Shown here: positions 14,635-16,646 of the stretch, in pieces
Position numbering within the stretch: position 1 is the stretch's first letter
Layout: the number at the start of each line of letters is the position of its first letter
Assembly (NCBI GenBank): GCA_964613305.1
Contig: CAZTII010000040.1
Span: 1 to 16,646, forward strand
Length of the DNA stretch: 16,646 bases
Direction of reading: 5' to 3'
Origin: CAZTII01 sp964613305
GTDB lineage: Bacteria > Bacillota_I > Bacilli_A > Erysipelotrichales > Erysipelotrichaceae
Position numbers and translations under genes: made by a program
The notes under the pieces: model-generated
Seen by the model: only the letters and a program-made list of their open reading frames with translations
The model's database searches: none
What the model was told of the DNA's origin: nothing

Positions 14635-15163
14635 TTATTTATATAGTTCTTCCTTTAATACACCAATATAAGGTAAGTTACGATATTTCTGATTAAAATC
14701 TAAACCAAATCCAACAACAAACTTATCCGGAATAACAAAACCAATAAAGTCTGCTGTTTCATCAACGACACGACGTGATGGTTTGTCTAGCAATGATGCA
14801 ACCTTAACATCTCTTGCGCCTTTGTTGTTAAGTATTCCCTTAACTTTTCTTAGTGTTTTACCCGTATCTACGATATCTTCAATTAGTAAGATATCACAAT
14901 CCTGGATGCTTCGATCTAAATCCATGACGATATGCACATCGCCAGTGGACTCTGTTCCATGATAACTTTCCATGCACATAAAGTCTACTTCAATATCCAT
15001 ATTGATCCTCTTTGAAAGCTCAGTTAGAAAAAACGAGGATCCCTTAAGTACCGAAACTAACAAAGGTATACTACCTCTTTCGGTGTAATAACGAGTGATC
15101 TCATCANNNNNNNNNNTAAATTTGTTCTTCCGATACTAAAATTTCTTTAAAATCCTTATGCAC
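14635..15163 (-). CDS. hpt: hypoxanthine phosphoribosyltransferase (interrupted by scaffold gap)
   Basis: Hpt makes IMP/GMP from hypoxanthine/guanine and PRPP. The part after the gap runs DEITRYYTERG ... LLVSVLKGSSFFLTEL, then the PRPP loop LLIEDIVDTGKTL and GFGLDFNQKYRNLPYIGVL, all typical. The part before the gap begins with GTG at 15163, preceded by GGGAGG, and reads HKDFKEILVSEEQI, the normal N-terminus. With the 10 N as written the halves are out of frame; the family alignment I recall suggests about 5-6 residues are missing, so the N count is a placeholder. The gene is probably intact. It lies 27 nt downstream of tilS. Confidence 0.93.
15107..15116. other. scaffold gap (10 N)
   Basis: Ten unresolved bases fall inside the 5' part of hpt. 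Reading frames on the two sides require a true gap length divisible by three; comparison with typical Hpt suggests 12-15 nt. Confidence 0.95.
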
Positions 15164-15190
15164 GAAAAATACCTCCCAGTTGATGTAATA

Positions 15191-16264
15191 TCATAATTCT
15201 AACACAAACATATTCGGATTGTTAGAAAAATGCGCAACATTACATCCAATTTTAGGTACCAAGATTATCTCTTGATTGCGATTTATTACGATTGGCCAAC
15301 TATATCGCTTGTCAATATCAATCTTGCGATCAATAAACCAACGATTTATTTTCTTATGCCCAAACCGTAATTTTATTACATCCCCCTCTTGCCAACTGCG
15401 AATAGTTAATGGGAAATCATTCTCATCAACTGTTACTGCATTGATACGATCGCCTTTATCACTGATTTCAAAATGATCGGTTTTTAATAAAGTTACATTT
15501 TCTATCTGGTAGCTATACCGAAGCTTGCTCTTATCAAAAATAATAAGCTTCCCATAACTTAGTGCTAGTGTATTTTTTTGATCAAGTTGTATTTCTCTAT
15601 TTACAGATCCCAACACAAAGTTCACGATTTCTTTAAGATATGATGATGAATAATGTAATGAATTGATACCATTTCTTAATAAGAATAAGCGTACTAATTC
15701 AACTTGGTCAATGAGCTTTTCTTTTCTAAACGATGTTTGATTAAATGGATCAAATAGTTGCTCATATCGATTAGTCAGGTATGTTTTACTTTCTAAAGAA
15801 ACTTCGTTTTTACTATTGATTTCATTTAACACCGCTTCTCGTTGTTTTCTATCAAGCTTATTAACAATTTGATGTCTAATCTTATTGCGGGTATATCTAT
15901 TATCCGCATTACTTTCATCTTCACCATATAAAATCTTGTTCTCAAAACAATACTTTTCTACTTCTAGTTTTGTCATGGTCAACATAGGCCGATAAATGAT
16001 CATGTCACTAATTTGTGTAACTTCATTAATACCCCAGTATAAAGGGATTTGACGTCGTTGTTTTTGTAGTAAGTAAGTTTCAATTAAATCATCTTGATGA
16101 TGGGCGATCAAAATCCCTTCACCATGATACTTCTTTAAAAGCTCAGCAAAGAAATCATAACGAAGTTTACGTGCCCAAGCTTGAAAATTACCTTCATGTT
16201 TACCAGCAAAAAGACATTCAAAAGGTAAAAAATGATCATGACAATATGTTTTAACTCTTTCATT
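15191..16264 (-). CDS. tilS: tRNA(Ile)-lysidine synthase, 5'-truncated
   Basis: TilS converts C34 of tRNA-Ile(CAU) to lysidine. The 357 readable residues begin NERVKTYCHDHFLPFECLFAGKH and include AWARKLRYDFF, the conserved LIAHHQDDLIETYLLQ, RPMLTMTKLEVEKYC, ESNADNRYTRNKIRHQIV and a C-terminal substrate-binding domain. The N-terminal SGGxDS ATP-binding loop, about 45-50 residues expected upstream, is missing. The frame meets TAA at 16265-16267 and no plausible start with a ribosome binding site exists; a TTG at 16109-16111 lies inside the conserved core. The missing part coincides with a composition change, so truncation by a sequence join is likelier than real gene decay. This gene is essential in most bacteria. 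Confidence 0.9.
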   Translation of the reverse strand, partial: NERVKTYCHDHFLPFECLFAGKHEGNFQAWARKLRYDFFAELLKKYHGEGILIAHHQDDLIETYLLQKQRRQIPLYWGINEVTQISDMIIYRPMLTMTKLEVEKYCFENKILYGEDESNADNRYTRNKIRHQIVNKLDRKQREAVLNEINSKNEVSLESKTYLTNRYEQLFDPFNQTSFRKEKLIDQVELVRLFLLRNGINSLHYSSSYLKEIVNFVLGSVNREIQLDQKNTLALSYGKLIIFDKSKLRYSYQIENVTLLKTDHFEISDKGDRINAVTVDENDFPLTIRSWQEGDVIKLRFGHKKINRWFIDRKIDIDKRYSWPIVINRNQEIILVPKIGCNVAHFSNNPNMFVLEL

Positions 16265-16277
16265 TTAACCTTAATAA

Positions 16278-16646
16278 TTATCTGAAAATTTCTGAAAATG
16301 ACAATAGTGCCGATTCATTATCCGGTTTACATTTAAGCTTGTACACCGGAATTGATACAATTACAGAAGAGATCATCGCACATATAATCTCTTCAAACAT
16401 ATCATCATTTAAAAATTGTGGCGGAAAAGAGGGATAAAGTGCTGCAAAAGCCTCAAGTTTTCCCAACCGCTCAATATTGTTCTCTCTGCTCTGTTCAATG
16501 CGGACAACTGCTGCCACCGGATATGTTTCGTTAAGATAAATCCTGCCTTTTCCGCTCCAGGGAGATCCTGCCGCATATATTTTATCAGTACCCGAAATGA
16601 TTAATACCGGGCTGTCATCGTTAAGGTGATGTGTCCCGGGGATATT
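16278..16646 (-). CDS. C-terminal fragment of an HPr kinase/PEPCK-like protein (partial)
   Basis: From the window edge the minus strand is open for 122 residues to TAA at 16278-16280. The stretch LIISGTDKIYAAGSPWSGKG, then AAVVRIEQSRENNIERL and the end IPVYKLKCKPDNESALLSF, resembles the C-terminal half of HPr-kinase-like ATP-binding proteins found in Bacillota, where (T/S)PWxGK and a VPVYRLxC ending recur. Those proteins are often near PqqD-like or radical-SAM peptide genes, which cannot be checked here. Base composition is clearly more GC-rich than the rest (CCGG, CCCGGG and GGC codons). It is probably from a different genome or replicon joined at about 16265-16277. Confidence 0.55.
   Translation of the reverse strand, partial: NIPGTHHLNDDSPVLIISGTDKIYAAGSPWSGKGRIYLNETYPVAAVVRIEQSRENNIERLGKLEAFAALYPSFPPQFLNDDMFEEIICAMISSVIVSIPVYKLKCKPDNESALLSFSEIFR

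Noticed and set aside
14635..15063. Short Hpt starting at a TTG at 15063
   Set aside because: The family N-terminus is present on the other side of the N gap with a GTG and a good ribosome binding site.
15191..16111. tilS starting at a TTG at 16109-16111
   Set aside because: The conserved TilS frame continues upstream through AWARKLRYDFF to 16264, so this start would fall inside the catalytic domain.
1..16646. CRISPR array, insertion sequence, prophage or defence island
   Set aside because: I saw no regularly spaced direct repeats, transposase or integrase motifs or phage proteins; the genes are mainly housekeeping.

Overview
The window looks like chromosomal core DNA from a low-GC Bacillota (Firmicutes). 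The evidence is AT-rich coding sequence with strong AGGAGG-type ribosome binding sites, a T-box leader in front of pheST, and the Firmicute gene order tilS-hpt-ftsH-hslO-dus. The TilS and DUF898 sequences remind me of Erysipelotrichia, but that placement is from memory. TGG is used for Trp and TGA as a stop, so the genetic code is standard. Most genes are on the minus strand; only the DUF898 remnant, the nucleotidyltransferase and perhaps a fragment at the left edge are on the plus strand.

Left part (1-4010): a possible 3' end of a plus-strand gene with its terminator, then tRNA-Arg(CCT). Next comes a tightly packed minus-strand operon, read from a good promoter at 3982-4010: DUF1349 protein, pepT (tripeptidase), a PfkB-family sugar-phosphate kinase, a thioredoxin-fold lipoprotein and a C_GCAxxG_C_C redox protein. 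Several of these genes overlap or almost touch.

Middle (4011-8751): a membrane-anchored ComEC-type metallo-beta-lactamase hydrolase, then pheT and pheS. A phenylalanine T-box riboswitch (specifier TTC, T-box motif, terminator) precedes pheS. A complete tRNA-Thr(GGT) unit with promoter and terminator lies upstream of it.

Right-centre (8752-10825): a DUF898 small membrane protein gene broken by one in-frame TAA, convergent with maf. The DUF898 terminator lies inside the 3' end of maf. A sugar-nucleotidyltransferase-like gene is divergent from maf and ends in a bidirectional terminator shared with dus.

Right (10823-16264): the tilS-hpt-ftsH-hslO-dus cluster (tRNA-Ile lysidine modification, purine salvage, membrane protease, redox chaperone, dihydrouridine synthesis), read right to left. 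A hairpin terminator sits between ftsH and hslO. A 10-N scaffold gap interrupts the start of hpt. TilS lacks its N-terminal P-loop region because the sequence changes at about 16265 into a more GC-rich segment. That segment encodes the C-terminus of an HPr kinase/PEPCK-like protein and is probably an assembly join to another genome.

I found no CRISPR array, transposase, phage gene or convincing new multi-gene system. The points most worth a second look are the broken DUF898 gene, the tilS junction, the divergent PfkB motifs, the thioredoxin lipoprotein/C_GCAxxG_C_C pair and the internal ftsH-hslO terminator.
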